A DNA stretch of 61,071 nt from Marinifilum caeruleilacunae (GCF_013141825.1 NZ_RZNH01000033.1:1-61071); one strand, 5' to 3'. Counted from the first letter of the stretch, positions 34,732-44,232 are shown. Made by a program: numbers and translations. The notes: a model not told the origin generated them from the sequence alone.

Positions 34732-37659
34732 ATGAAACCCTCAAATCATATCAATCCATTTCAACAACTGCAGGAAGAAATTCTGGGAGAAGTATTTACC
34801 GATCAGACCACCCGTATTTTATATGCCACCGATGCCTCGGCCTACAAAGTAATGCCTTTGGCAGTGGTTTATCCTAAAAACGAGGAAGACATTCAAAAAC
34901 TGATTGAATTTGCCATGCAGGAAAACTTATCCTTGATACCACGAGCTGCCGGAACTTCCCTGGCCGGGCAGGTTGTTGGAAATGGCGTTGTGGTAGATAT
35001 TTCGAAACATCTTACCAAAATATTAGAGCTAAATGTAGAAGAAAAATGGGTCAGAGTGCAACCCGGAGTAATTTTAGATGAGTTGAATCTTTACCTCAAA
35101 GAGTTTGGTTTATTCTTTGGACCGGAAACCTCAACATCCGGAAGATGCATGCTTGGAGGAATGTTGGGCAACAACTCCTGCGGTTCTCACTCTATTATAT
35201 ATGGTAGTACGCGAGATCACACATTGGAAGTAAAAGCCATTTTAAGCGATGGAAGTAAGGCTGTGTTCGGAAATCTCAATCAGGAAGAGTTTAAGCAAAA
35301 ATGTTCTGCCTCGAATCTAGAAGGCCAGCTCTATCAACACATCAATTCAATTCTTTCGCTAAAAGAAAACCAGGAGAATATCAGAAATGAATATCCCGAT
35401 CCTGATATCAAAAGAAGAAACACAGGATATGCCATTGATTTACTTCTTGAAACAAATCCCTTTACAAAGGAAGGTAAAGATTTTAATTTCAGCGACCTAT
35501 TGGCCGGATCGGAAGGAACACTGGCATTTACGACCGAAATTAAATTGAATCTTGTTCCAGCTCCTCCTAAAGAAAAAGCATTGATATGTGCTCATTTTGA
35601 AAGTCTTGAAGAGGCCATAAAAGGAAACCTGATTGCCTTAAAATATAAACCTGGTGCGGTGGAGTTAATGGACGATCAGATTCTAAAACTAACCGAAGGG
35701 AATATTCTACAGGCAAAAAATCGTTTTTTTCTGAAAGGAAATCCTGGTGCTCTGCTGATAATCGATTTTGCAAGGGAAAGCATGTCTGAAATTGAAGCCA
35801 TTGCAAAAGAAATGGAAAAAGATTTTAAAGCAAATTCCCTGGGCTATCATTTTCCAATTGTTACAGGAGTCGAAAATATAACCAGGGTTTGGGATTTACG
35901 AAAATCTGCTCTCGGCGTACTTTCCAACATGGCTGGCGATGCAAAACCAGTATCTCTTATCGAGGATACATCGGTAAAACCAGAAGTTTTATACGATTAC
36001 ATTGCAGAATTTAAGGAACTCATGAAAAAGCACAATATTAGTTGTGTGTTTCATGCCCATATTGGCAGTGGAGAAATTCATTTGCGCCCCGTATTAAATT
36101 TAAAAGCTAAGGCCGATCAGGAAAAATTCCATGCCATTGGTTTAGATTCTGCCAAATTGGTAAAAAAGTACAAAGGTTCCTTAAGTGGAGAACATGGCGA
36201 TGGACGATTACGAGGTGAGTTTATCCCAATCATGATTGGAGAAAAGAACTACGAACTGTTAAGAGAAATCAAACACATTTGGGATCCAAACAATATCTTC
36301 AACCCTGGTAAAATTGTGGATACCCCAAAAATGAATACCCATTTGCGATACGAAGCCAACCAGCAAACCCGCGAAATTGATACCTATTTCGATTTCTCAT
36401 CGGATTTGGGCATTGTACGTGCAACAGAACGCTGTAACGGATCGGGCGATTGCAGAAACACTCATCTTACGGGTAAAGCCCTGTGTCCAAGCTATCAAGC
36501 AAGTCTGGATGAAAAGCTGAGCACACGTGCAAGAGCAAATCTGTTCCGCGAATTTATCAGCAATACCGAACAGAAAAATCCTTTCAACAGCGAGGAATTG
36601 TATGATATTCTGGATTTTTGCCTTTCGTGCAAAGCCTGTAAATCGGAATGTCCTTCGAATGTTGATATGGCCAAACTAAAAGCGGAATTTTTACAGCAGT
36701 ATTACGATGTAAACCCAATTCCTTTGCGAAGTAAGCTGATTGCCAACATTACTAAAATTAACCAATGGGGAAGCTATGCTCCTTCCCTTTTTAATTTTGT
36801 AAATCAACATCCGTTTATCGGAAAAATTGTAAAAAGGAATTTAGGATTTGCCCAGGAAAGAAGCATACCAAAACTACATGATACAACGCTCAAAAAATGG
36901 CATTCCAATTTAAATCAAAACGAATCGAAAAAAAGAGTTTACCTTTTTGCCGATGAGTTTACCGATTACAACGACACTCCAATAGGCATTAAAACAGTTG
37001 AACTACTGAACAAACTGGGTTATGAGGTAAGTATCCCAAAACACGCCGAAAGTGGCAGAACCTACCTTTCGAAAGGTTTGGTGAAAAAAGCAAAATTCCT
37101 TGCCATTAAAAATGTAAACCTTTTACAGGATATCATTAGCGAAGAAAGCCCGTTAATCGGTATCGAGCCCTCTGCAATTCTTACATTCAGAGATGAATAT
37201 ATCGATTTGGTAACCGATAGCATGAGAGATGCTGCAAGAAATCTCGCTAAAAATGTACTGATGATTGAAGAGTTCCTGCACAAGGAAATGCAGGCTGGAA
37301 CCATTAAGAAAGAACAGTTTAGCAGCGAAGTGAGAGAAATTAAATTTCATGCACATTGCTACCAGAAATCATTGGCATCTTCTCTTCCAGTTAAAGAGAT
37401 TTTAAGTTTTCCTGAGAATTACTCGGCAGTTGAAATTAAATCGGGCTGTTGTGGAATGGCAGGCTCTTTTGGTTATGAAGAAGAGCATTACGATTTAAGT
37501 AAAAAAGTAGGTGAACTCATTCTTCTGCCCGAAGTGCGAAAAACCCCTGAATCGGTTTTAATAGCAGCATCAGGTACATCGTGCCGCCATCAAATTAAAG
37601 ATGAAACAGAGCGTGAAGCTCAGCATCCTGTCGAGATTTTGTGGGAAGCTTTGAAATAA
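34732..37659 (+). CDS. FAD-linked oxidase with Fe-S and CCG domains (YdiJ/D-2-hydroxyacid dehydrogenase type)
   Basis: The 975-residue flavoprotein has an FAD-binding PCMH domain (residues ~40-240, AAGTSLAGQVVG and CMLGGMLGNNSCGSHS), FAD-oxidase C domain to about 530 (HAHIGSGEIHLRP; EHGDGRLRGE), then [4Fe-4S] cysteines starting at residue 630 (CLSCKACKSECPSNVD) preceded by CNGSGDCRNT...CPSY, and a C-terminal CCG region (HCYQKSL; KSGCCGMAGSFGYE). This order matches E. coli YdiJ, a D-2-hydroxyglutarate dehydrogenase, and D-lactate dehydrogenases of the Dld/GlcD type. It should feed electrons from a D-2-hydroxyacid into the quinone or an electron carrier. It is a single gene. Confidence 0.85.
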   Translation: MKPSNHINPFQQLQEEILGEVFTDQTTRILYATDASAYKVMPLAVVYPKNEEDIQKLIEFAMQENLSLIPRAAGTSLAGQVVGNGVVVDISKHLTKILELNVEEKWVRVQPGVILDELNLYLKEFGLFFGPETSTSGRCMLGGMLGNNSCGSHSIIYGSTRDHTLEVKAILSDGSKAVFGNLNQEEFKQKCSASNLEGQLYQHINSILSLKENQENIRNEYPDPDIKRRNTGYAIDLLLETNPFTKEGKDFNFSDLLAGSEGTLAFTTEIKLNLVPAPPKEKALICAHFESLEEAIKGNLIALKYKPGAVELMDDQILKLTEGNILQAKNRFFLKGNPGALLIIDFARESMSEIEAIAKEMEKDFKANSLGYHFPIVTGVENITRVWDLRKSALGVLSNMAGDAKPVSLIEDTSVKPEVLYDYIAEFKELMKKHNISCVFHAHIGSGEIHLRPVLNLKAKADQEKFHAIGLDSAKLVKKYKGSLSGEHGDGRLRGEFIPIMIGEKNYELLREIKHIWDPNNIFNPGKIVDTPKMNTHLRYEANQQTREIDTYFDFSSDLGIVRATERCNGSGDCRNTHLTGKALCPSYQASLDEKLSTRARANLFREFISNTEQKNPFNSEELYDILDFCLSCKACKSECPSNVDMAKLKAEFLQQYYDVNPIPLRSKLIANITKINQWGSYAPSLFNFVNQHPFIGKIVKRNLGFAQERSIPKLHDTTLKKWHSNLNQNESKKRVYLFADEFTDYNDTPIGIKTVELLNKLGYEVSIPKHAESGRTYLSKGLVKKAKFLAIKNVNLLQDIISEESPLIGIEPSAILTFRDEYIDLVTDSMRDAARNLAKNVLMIEEFLHKEMQAGTIKKEQFSSEVREIKFHAHCYQKSLASSLPVKEILSFPENYSAVEIKSGCCGMAGSFGYEEEHYDLSKKVGELILLPEVRKTPESVLIAASGTSCRHQIKDETEREAQHPVEILWEALK

Positions 37660-37713
37660 GCTCTTTCCACTTAAGTATTGATATTTTTATTTAACAACAA
37701 AAACAAAACTGTT

Positions 37714-37743
37714 TATCGGACAATAAATATGCTTTGTCGGATA
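37714..37743. promoter_or_regulatory. Inverted repeat over the candidate lytS promoter
   Basis: TATCGGACAA (37714-37723) and TTGTCGGATA (37734-37743) pair with one mismatch, 10 bp apart. The right arm overlaps a TATGCTTTG sequence that is one base longer than a canonical -7 box, so an operator role is plausible. Confidence 0.4.
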
Positions 37744-37765
37744 TATCTTGTAGTTTTATACTTCT

Positions 37766-37792
37766 AAAGATTTCTTTGCTCTTGAAATCTTT
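37766..37792 (+). promoter_or_regulatory. Leader hairpin just before the lytS-like start codon
   Basis: AAAGATTTC (37766-37774) and GAAATCTTT (37784-37792) form a perfect 9-bp stem with a 9-base loop, ending 13 bp before the ATG at 37806. It might affect ribosome access. Confidence 0.4.
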
Positions 37793-37805
37793 TAAGCAAT
37801 AAATT

Positions 37806-39596
37806 ATGAGACAATTCATTCTGCCTTTACTTGTACTGGTCGTTCTAATACCAGTCGCATTATTGGGACAAACTAGTAACAATCCATCTAATTTTGACCA
37901 ATCCTATTGGAATTATATTCGAGTCAAAATTTTGCCACCCAATGCAAAGGCCTATCGTTTTGAAAAGGATATTCGAGTACAATTGAAAGGCAATTTCAAC
38001 AAGGAAGATTCAATTTGCATTCAACAAATAATTGGGAAGTTAAAACCTCTAATCAGTTCTGTGCGGATTGAAGCTTCGGATTCATTACCAAATATTACTT
38101 TATGGCTGCGAGAAGGAACTGGCGCAAGAAAGGTTCATAACTTCTATGGTTTGCAAAAATTTGGAAGCATTAGTTCACAGGAATACCAATTCTCTTTTGA
38201 CCAATACACCCAAGATGAGCGAAATGCACATCTTATGTATTACCTGGTAAGAAGTTTGAGTAAAATTCAACACAATCCTCATGGGGATATGAACATTACT
38301 CAAAGTATTTTTAACGAGGATGATCCATTAAAAAGCGACTTTATCCAGGTAGATAAGTTTTTAATTAAAAAACTTTATTCCAAAGATTTCTACAGTCAGT
38401 TCAAATCAAATTTTAATGGCTCGCTTATAGACTATTATCATTACCGTTTTGGCGATAGAATACGATTTGCAAGTGAGGCAATCGCCATTATACTAGGCTT
38501 TGTATCATTGCTTCTGTTGTTAAAATACAGAATAATTCAAACCGAATCGAAAAATTGGAAAGAGTTTATAAAACAAGGTCTGCTGATCATTAATTGCATA
38601 CTTTTCTTTTACCTACTTTCACAACGGTTTACTGCCTACAAATTCATTTCCTGGCCAAACATTTTAAAAATCGTTTTGCTTACGCAGATCTTGCTAATCC
38701 TTGAGTTATTTTTCATATCAGTAATCGAGAGAAGATTTTCCGGACATAAAATTGCAAGCAAGCTTTTCGTCCAATCTGTGACCACATCCGTTTTTACTTA
38801 TATCTTCTTTCTTATTTATACCCCTATAGTTGCTCTTTCTTTATCACATAAAATCTATTGGGATTGGGAATTAAGTTTCGAGCAAATCACAATCATTATC
38901 ATGATCGTTTGCTTCCGATTGACCTTTAATTTCACCAATTTTAAAAACATACAAGAAGTGAGGAAGCGAGATATGGAACTAGCGAAACTGAAACTCCTAA
39001 AAACCAAAGCTGAATTGCAATCATTGCAATCAAGAATTAATCCTCACTTTCTGTACAATTCATTAAACTCTATTGCCACACTCACTCATATCAATCCTGA
39101 AAAAACAGAGGAAATGGCATTATCATTGTCCGATTTTTTCAGATATGCCATTAATCACAAGGACCAGGACATGATAGAGGTTCAGCAGGAAGTTGAAATA
39201 GCCAGGACCTATTTGCACATCGAAAAAGTGCGTTTTGGTGATAGGCTGGAGTTTTATATCGAGATAGAGGATTCCATTCTAAAAAATCTGGTGCCCCGCT
39301 TTTTAATCCAACCATTAATCGAAAACTCAATAAAACATGGGATTTCTGCCATTCAGGAGAAAGGAATAATCAAACTGGAAATTACAAAACAGTCAGGTTA
39401 TTTGCACATACGAGTACAAGACAATGGTCCCGCTTTTCCAGATACACCAGTTTCCGGATATGGATTACGAAGTTTGTATGAAAAACTAGAACTGATTTAT
39501 GGAGGATCTGCACAATTTTCCTGGCAAAACCAGCCGGAAAAAAGCATCTGTATTCGTTTGCCTCTTTCACAAAAACCGATAACACATGAAAACTAA
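37806..39596 (+). CDS. LytS-type sensor histidine kinase (His_kinase family)
   Basis: The 596-residue membrane kinase has a signal/TM start (residues ~4-20), an unrecognised extracytoplasmic region (~25-215), about four to five TM segments (~220-375), a coiled linker, the His_kinase motif with phospho-acceptor His414 (RINPHFLYNSLNSI), and a HATPase_c end (LIQPLIENSIKHGI; DNGPAF; GYGLRSLYEKL). Its gene overlaps the LytTR response regulator by 11 bp, so the pair is one system. Stimulus unknown; two inverted repeats precede the gene. Confidence 0.9.
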   Translation: MRQFILPLLVLVVLIPVALLGQTSNNPSNFDQSYWNYIRVKILPPNAKAYRFEKDIRVQLKGNFNKEDSICIQQIIGKLKPLISSVRIEASDSLPNITLWLREGTGARKVHNFYGLQKFGSISSQEYQFSFDQYTQDERNAHLMYYLVRSLSKIQHNPHGDMNITQSIFNEDDPLKSDFIQVDKFLIKKLYSKDFYSQFKSNFNGSLIDYYHYRFGDRIRFASEAIAIILGFVSLLLLLKYRIIQTESKNWKEFIKQGLLIINCILFFYLLSQRFTAYKFISWPNILKIVLLTQILLILELFFISVIERRFSGHKIASKLFVQSVTTSVFTYIFFLIYTPIVALSLSHKIYWDWELSFEQITIIIMIVCFRLTFNFTNFKNIQEVRKRDMELAKLKLLKTKAELQSLQSRINPHFLYNSLNSIATLTHINPEKTEEMALSLSDFFRYAINHKDQDMIEVQQEVEIARTYLHIEKVRFGDRLEFYIEIEDSILKNLVPRFLIQPLIENSIKHGISAIQEKGIIKLEITKQSGYLHIRVQDNGPAFPDTPVSGYGLRSLYEKLELIYGGSAQFSWQNQPEKSICIRLPLSQKPITHEN

Positions 39597-40350
39597 ATAC
39601 CGCTCACTAATTATTGATGATGAACAGCTTGCAAGACAACGACTAGTCAACTTACTGCTTCCACATGCCGATAGAATCGAAATTATAGGGGAAGCTGCCA
39701 ATGGCAGTGAGGCCATCGAATTGATTAATAGGCTGGAACCAGATTTAATTTTCCTGGATATTCAAATGCCCGAAAAATCAGGTTTTGATATTTTAAAAGA
39801 GTTGAAGCACCAGCCACTAATTATTTTTTGTACGGCCCACGACGAATATGCACTTATGGCTTTTGAAACAGTCAGTATTGACTATCTGCTTAAACCAATC
39901 AAAAAAGAACGACTGCAAAAAGCCATAGACAAGCTACATCTAATTGGAAAGGAGAACGATGTAAGGAAGCTGGAAAATATGCTTGCCAAACAAATCCAAT
40001 CTCTGGGCAAAAAAGAGATCAGTACCATTCCTGTAAAGACAGGAGATCGGGTAGCCTTTGTTTCCATTGAAGACATCACTCATTTTAAAGCTGAAGATAA
40101 GTACGTAAACATCTATAAAAGTGATGGAAAAGAATTTATTGTTGATCATAGCTTAAGCTACCTTTCGGAAAAGCTGGATAGTAATTTTTTGCGTATACAG
40201 AGATCTTATATCGTTAACATCAACTACATCAAAGAAATAAAGCGTTATTTAGGAGGTAGATATATATTCTTACTTCACGATTCACAAAAAACAAAAATTA
40301 TTAGCGGCAAGAATTACCACGATCAAATTAAAGGTTTAATGAACTTTTAA
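39586..40350 (+). CDS. LytTR-family response regulator
   Basis: The 254-residue regulator has a receiver domain (IIDDEQLARQRL; phospho-acceptor Asp58 in LIFLDIQMPEKSGFD; LLKPIKKER near residue 108) and a LytTR DNA-binding domain (residues ~150-250: VEDITHFKAEDKYVNIY-like strand, LRIQRSYIVNINYIKEI). It is the partner of the overlapping LytS-type kinase. LytTR regulators bind direct repeats about 10 bp apart. No such site can be assigned with confidence; the operon's own upstream repeats are inverted. Confidence 0.92.
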   Translation: MKTKYRSLIIDDEQLARQRLVNLLLPHADRIEIIGEAANGSEAIELINRLEPDLIFLDIQMPEKSGFDILKELKHQPLIIFCTAHDEYALMAFETVSIDYLLKPIKKERLQKAIDKLHLIGKENDVRKLENMLAKQIQSLGKKEISTIPVKTGDRVAFVSIEDITHFKAEDKYVNIYKSDGKEFIVDHSLSYLSEKLDSNFLRIQRSYIVNINYIKEIKRYLGGRYIFLLHDSQKTKIISGKNYHDQIKGLMNF

Positions 40351-40497
40351 TCGCTCATATACTATCCAAAAAACTACAACACTCTATCTATCAAAAGCTT
40401 TCTCAACAGCAATCGCGAAAGCCTATGATAAGAAAGCAGATATCGGTCTGCCCTTACCTGAACAATTTATCTTTAACACAATCAAAAATGCACTGAA

Positions 40498-41940
40498 ATG
40501 AAACAATTTATAGCAACAAGCCTTTTACTACTTGTATTTTTTTATAGCCAGGCCCAAGAAACAAAATACCTGGCAGATTTTGACTTTGTCATTCATAAAA
40601 TTAAAAACGATTACCCCGGATATGCAGATAAAGTAAATGAGAAAAATTTGATTGAATTAAAAAAGCTTGAAAATGAAATCCGGGATTTGATGATTCAATA
40701 TCCTGATTCCTGCTATCAATATTTGAATATGTATACAGCCTGGTTCAAAGATTATCATTTAAGGATCTCCTATCAGCGAAAAGCTAAAAAGAGAAATACA
40801 ACAGAGTCTTGTGAAAAAAAATATGCCTCATTCAACCTGGATTCATTGCAAAAAGAATCTAAATCACTTGAAGGAATCTGGATTGGTTACAGAGGTAGTT
40901 TTGCCATCAAAAAAATGGATCAACAATACATTGGTATCTCAATAGACCTGCCTGCTTATGAAGAAAATCAAGTCCTTTTTGAGGCGATTGAGAAAGGAGA
41001 TAATGAATTTGATTTAACTACCTATCGCAATTATAGACAGTTTGCTGCCCGACAGGAAAAAGCCTCTCTATTGGAAAACAATTCTGTTCTTGAAATTCAC
41101 GATGACACAAGATATGTAAGGAAGACCACAAACAAAAAATCGGACATGGCCTTTTTGCTTGCCTATCTCCCTAAATATCCAAATGGCTTGAATACATACA
41201 CCTTATCTATGAGTCTTAATGACAGTACCTTCTATTTAAGAATTCCCGGTTTTTCTTCAAATCATTGCAATGAAATCGTTGAAAAATACTGGAAAGAAAT
41301 CACTACAAGGCCAAATTTAATCATTGACATCAGGAATAATGGTGGCGGTCAGGATACATATTACCAAAAACTTGCTGAACTTATATATACCAATCCATAC
41401 GAAAGTAAAGGTGTTGAATGGTATTCCACTAAAGGAATTATCGAAGACTGGGAAAAAGCTATTAAATATGGGCATATAAAAAAAGGCGGAGAGGAATGGT
41501 CCGAAGCCCTTGTAAATAAAATGAAAGAAAATATAGGTGGATTTGTAATACACCCTTTTTATGAAGCTGATACCACAGTTACAAGGGATACAATTTACAG
41601 CTATCCTAAAAAGGTAGGCATCATCATTAATGGCAGGAATGCCTCCTCTGCAGAACAATTTCTGCTCACTGCAAAGAACAGTTCAAAAGTCACCTTATTT
41701 GGAAATGAGAGTACGGCCGGAGTGCTAGATTATTCAAACATTACACCTAAAGAATTGCCATCTGGGAAATACAATCTCTGGTTGCCGGCAACACGTTCGA
41801 GAAGGTTGCTCGAAAAACCAATTGATAATATTGGTATTGCACCAGATATTTACATTCCAATGGAACCAGCTTTTCAATTGTACGACAGACTTGATGATTG
41901 GGTGTATTTTGTTCAATATTATTTAGAATATCAAGATTAA
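40498..41940 (+). CDS. Secreted S41-family peptidase
   Basis: The 480-residue protein has a signal peptide (ends SQAQ) and a C-terminal tail-specific-protease (S41) domain, with LIIDIRNNGGGQDTYY (residues ~275-295) and the nucleophile region INGRNASSAEQFLLTA (Ser383/Ser384 with Glu386). No PDZ domain is apparent, so it resembles the tricorn-core/C-terminal-processing subset used as periplasmic peptidases in Bacteroidota. It lies 148 bp after the LytTR gene and may be under its control (inference). It is convergent with the thiamin-operon hydrolase. Confidence 0.8.
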   Translation: MKQFIATSLLLLVFFYSQAQETKYLADFDFVIHKIKNDYPGYADKVNEKNLIELKKLENEIRDLMIQYPDSCYQYLNMYTAWFKDYHLRISYQRKAKKRNTTESCEKKYASFNLDSLQKESKSLEGIWIGYRGSFAIKKMDQQYIGISIDLPAYEENQVLFEAIEKGDNEFDLTTYRNYRQFAARQEKASLLENNSVLEIHDDTRYVRKTTNKKSDMAFLLAYLPKYPNGLNTYTLSMSLNDSTFYLRIPGFSSNHCNEIVEKYWKEITTRPNLIIDIRNNGGGQDTYYQKLAELIYTNPYESKGVEWYSTKGIIEDWEKAIKYGHIKKGGEEWSEALVNKMKENIGGFVIHPFYEADTTVTRDTIYSYPKKVGIIINGRNASSAEQFLLTAKNSSKVTLFGNESTAGVLDYSNITPKELPSGKYNLWLPATRSRRLLEKPIDNIGIAPDIYIPMEPAFQLYDRLDDWVYFVQYYLEYQD

Positions 41941-41949
41941 AAGTCAGCC

Positions 41950-42507
41950 TCATTTTATCAGGTCTACACTTTGAATCACCCTTGCAAACTCCTCATGCAA
42001 GCTAGCCAAAGCAGTATCGTGAATGAGTTGGGCCGAAAGTTTTTTTCCATCTAAACCTATCTTGTCGAAGGTAGCCACTGCATCTTCGATCAGGTAGGTT
42101 TCGTAACCAAAGTTTCCGGCCATTCGCGTTGTTGTTGATATGCAATGATCAGTAGTCAGGCCAACAATCACAAGTTTTTTTATCCCCATTTCATCGAGCT
42201 GCTCTTTCAAATCAGTACCAATAAAAGCAGAATTTACATTTTTTTGAATGATTTTTTCTCCAGCTAATGGTTTTGTAAGATCCAGAAAATCATTGCCCGC
42301 ATTCCCAGGCATAAGTGGAGATCCCGGAGTAGTTGAGCAGTGCTGAATATGAAACAATGGCAGATTCATTTCACGCCAGGCATTAAGAATTTTTGAGGCA
42401 TTTAATTCTGCATCGGGATTGTTTCTTCCACCACCCCAATATTCAATATCTTCGAAGCCTTTCTGAAGGTCAATAAGCAATAAAGCTGTATTCTTGTCTG
42501 CTTTCAT
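41950..42507 (-). CDS. Cysteine hydrolase (isochorismatase-like)
   Basis: The 185-residue isochorismatase-like hydrolase has the catalytic triad positions Asp13 (LLIDLQKGF), Lys89 (IIQKNVNSAF) and Cys122 (TTDHCISTTTRMA), with a cis-peptide VGLTTDHC context as in nicotinamidase/N-carbamoylsarcosine-amidase relatives. The open frame extends further 5' to 42795, but that segment is antisense to thiD and the ATG at 42507 starts the conserved N-terminus. It is last in the TPP-riboswitch operon, so a role in thiamin or pyrimidine-precursor salvage is possible. Confidence 0.8.
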   Translation of the reverse strand: MKADKNTALLLIDLQKGFEDIEYWGGGRNNPDAELNASKILNAWREMNLPLFHIQHCSTTPGSPLMPGNAGNDFLDLTKPLAGEKIIQKNVNSAFIGTDLKEQLDEMGIKKLVIVGLTTDHCISTTTRMAGNFGYETYLIEDAVATFDKIGLDGKKLSAQLIHDTALASLHEEFARVIQSVDLIK

Positions 42508-42541
42508 ATTCTTTATTTTTCCTGTGAAAATACGGATAAAA

Positions 42542-43348
42542 TTAATTCCAAAAGTCATAAAAATGATGAACAGGCCCATGTCCTTCGCCAATTTTATAAT
42601 CGGCGCCAGCCAAAATCGCATTGTTAATGTATTCTTTGGCTTTAATGGCACAATCCTGAAGGTCAAATCCCTGCGAAAGAAAGGCCGCAAAAGCCGATGA
42701 CATACTGCAACCTGTTCCGTGGGTATTTCGGGAATCAATTCTCTTCGATTTGAGTTCCAACAATTCATTCTTTTCAAAATCGAAGAAGATATCAATCAAA
42801 TCATCTTGTAACAAATGTCCTGCCTTTAGCACAACTGAGGTTTCGAATTTCTCTGCCAACTGCTTTGCGCTGGCGTAAATATCAGTCTGATTGGTAATTT
42901 TTGCATTCAATAAAACCTCAGCTTCAGGCATATTAGGTGTAATAACTCTCACTTTTGGAATTAGTACTTCCTTAAGCGTTCTTATGGCCTCATCTTGTAA
43001 TAGTTTATCTCCCGATGTTGCCACCATAACTGGATCTAAAACCACATTTTCGATCTGATATTTTTCCAAAGCATTGGCTACCACCTTAATGGTTTCAGAT
43101 GAATGCAGCATTCCAATCTTAATAGCATCTACGCCAATATCACTTAAAACGGCATCAATTTGCTCTGCAAGAATCTGATTCGGAATAGCATGTACATTAC
43201 TCACGCCCAAGGTATTTTGAACAGTGATGGCTGTAATTGCAGTCGCCGCAAAAGATCCGCATGCCGAAATAGATTTGATATCAGCCTGTATGCCTGCTCC
43301 TCCTCCCGAATCGCTTCCCGCAATGCTGAGTACTCTATTGTATTTCAT
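42542..43348 (-). CDS. thiD: Hydroxymethylpyrimidine/phosphomethylpyrimidine kinase
   Basis: The 268-residue kinase phosphorylates HMP and HMP-P for thiamin synthesis. Seen: SIAGSDSGGGAGIQADIKSI at the N-terminus, LDPVMVATSGDKLL, VITPNMPEAE, VVLKAGHLL and the anion-hole region NTHGTGCSMSSAFAAFLSQG, complete for ThiD. It lies 19 bp downstream of tenA on the minus strand and 34 bp upstream of the hydrolase, inside the TPP-controlled operon. Confidence 0.95.
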   Translation of the reverse strand: MKYNRVLSIAGSDSGGGAGIQADIKSISACGSFAATAITAITVQNTLGVSNVHAIPNQILAEQIDAVLSDIGVDAIKIGMLHSSETIKVVANALEKYQIENVVLDPVMVATSGDKLLQDEAIRTLKEVLIPKVRVITPNMPEAEVLLNAKITNQTDIYASAKQLAEKFETSVVLKAGHLLQDDLIDIFFDFEKNELLELKSKRIDSRNTHGTGCSMSSAFAAFLSQGFDLQDCAIKAKEYINNAILAGADYKIGEGHGPVHHFYDFWN

Positions 43349-43367
43349 TTGATATTTTAACTAAAGT

Positions 43368-44015
43368 TTAAACCGGCCAACCCTCTTTTTTATAGGCGCT
43401 ATCCCAAAAAATCCATTCCATTTTTGATGCCTTTACAAAAGCATCCCACATTTTTTTCCTTTTCTCTATGGAAGCTTGCACAGCAAGTTTATCGCAAATT
43501 GAAATGGCTTTCTCAACTGCCTGGGCAAACTCTTCTCCCCCGTAGGTATCGATCCAGTTCTGATAAGGATTGTCTTCTTTTGACTGGTTGGCAAGAATAT
43601 AATCTCCTACTTTTTTATAGATCCAGAAACAAGGTAGAACTGCTGCTGCGGCCTCAAGAACGGATGCTGCCGCCAACTGCTTGTGAATAAATGAGGTGTA
43701 CAGCAAACATGAAGGTGAAGCTGTTGTTTTTTTCTTTTGATCGCTCAAATAAAACTGGTGCACAGCCTGTTCAACCGAAACCGTATCGCTGGCAAAATCC
43801 AGGAATGCTTTTCTGTGTTCAGAATCTTCCAGTTTACCGGCAATACCTGCAAGTACTTTTCCAAATTCGGCAAGATACAATGAATCTTGCTGCAGGTAAA
43901 AATTGAATTTTTCACGTTCCAATTCACCACTCATTAAATCGTTGATAAAAGGATGTTCAAGAATCTGGGTATAAATCCCTTCGATTCGTCGCCATGCCTC
44001 AACAGACCATTTCAT
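43368..44015 (-). CDS. tenA: Thiaminase II / aminopyrimidine aminohydrolase (TenA)
   Basis: The 215-residue TenA-family enzyme hydrolyses degraded thiamin (aminomethyl-HMP) to HMP for salvage; it also can cleave thiamin. The active-site cysteine is Cys129 in VLPCFWIY, with Tyr and Glu residues in the flanking helices and the final AFVKASKMEWIFWDSAY C-terminal helix. The product HMP is the substrate of ThiD encoded next, making a salvage pair. It is first in the operon, preceded by a terminator and TPP riboswitch. Confidence 0.93.
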   Translation of the reverse strand: MKWSVEAWRRIEGIYTQILEHPFINDLMSGELEREKFNFYLQQDSLYLAEFGKVLAGIAGKLEDSEHRKAFLDFASDTVSVEQAVHQFYLSDQKKKTTASPSCLLYTSFIHKQLAAASVLEAAAAVLPCFWIYKKVGDYILANQSKEDNPYQNWIDTYGGEEFAQAVEKAISICDKLAVQASIEKRKKMWDAFVKASKMEWIFWDSAYKKEGWPV

Positions 44016-44044
44016 ATGTTATATTTTAACTTGTTTCGTAAGCA

Positions 44045-44079
44045 TAAAAAAAACCGCTTCAAATCAATGAAACGGTTTT
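44045..44079 (-). terminator. Riboswitch expression-platform terminator
   Basis: On the minus strand, AAAACCGTTTC (44079-44069) and GAAGCGGTTTT (44060-44050) form a stem with one G-U pair and a T-rich tail after it. It is the likely TPP-dependent off switch between aptamer and tenA. Confidence 0.85.
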
Positions 44080-44116
44080 ATCTATATGAGATTAATAATA
44101 TCATTTTAAGATGAAT

Positions 44117-44198
44117 CGTTTCCCTACGCTACCATTATGCAGATCAGGTGAAAGGGTATTTCTCAGCATGAAATCACAAATTCAAGCACCCCTAACGC
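44117..44198 (-). ncRNA. TPP riboswitch (thi box)
   Basis: The minus strand carries the diagnostic thi-box elements in order: GGGGTGC (44190-44184), CTGAGA then AATACCC, CACCTGATC, GCATAATG and CGTAGGGAA (ending about 44120). The aptamer binds thiamin pyrophosphate and, by favouring the downstream terminator, represses tenA-thiD-hydrolase transcription. Order and sequence are close to the consensus, so the call is firm. Confidence 0.96.
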
Positions 44199-44202
44199 AA
44201 AG

Positions 44203-44211
44203 GCAAAGGTA
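44203..44211 (-). promoter_or_regulatory. Candidate promoter -7 box of the thiamin operon
   Basis: Minus strand TACCTTTGC is an exact TAnnTTTGC box, placing transcription start just upstream of the riboswitch. A good -33 box was not found. Confidence 0.6.
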
Positions 44212-44232
44212 AAATTTTAAATCGAAATCAGC

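Noticed and set aside
40405-40460. Terminator after the LytTR gene
   Set aside because: GCTTTC/GAAAGC and GCAGA/TCTGC hairpins exist but neither is followed by a T-run.
42508-42795. N-terminal extension of the cysteine hydrolase
   Set aside because: It is antisense to thiD coding sequence and shows no family similarity; ATG 42507 starts the conserved domain.
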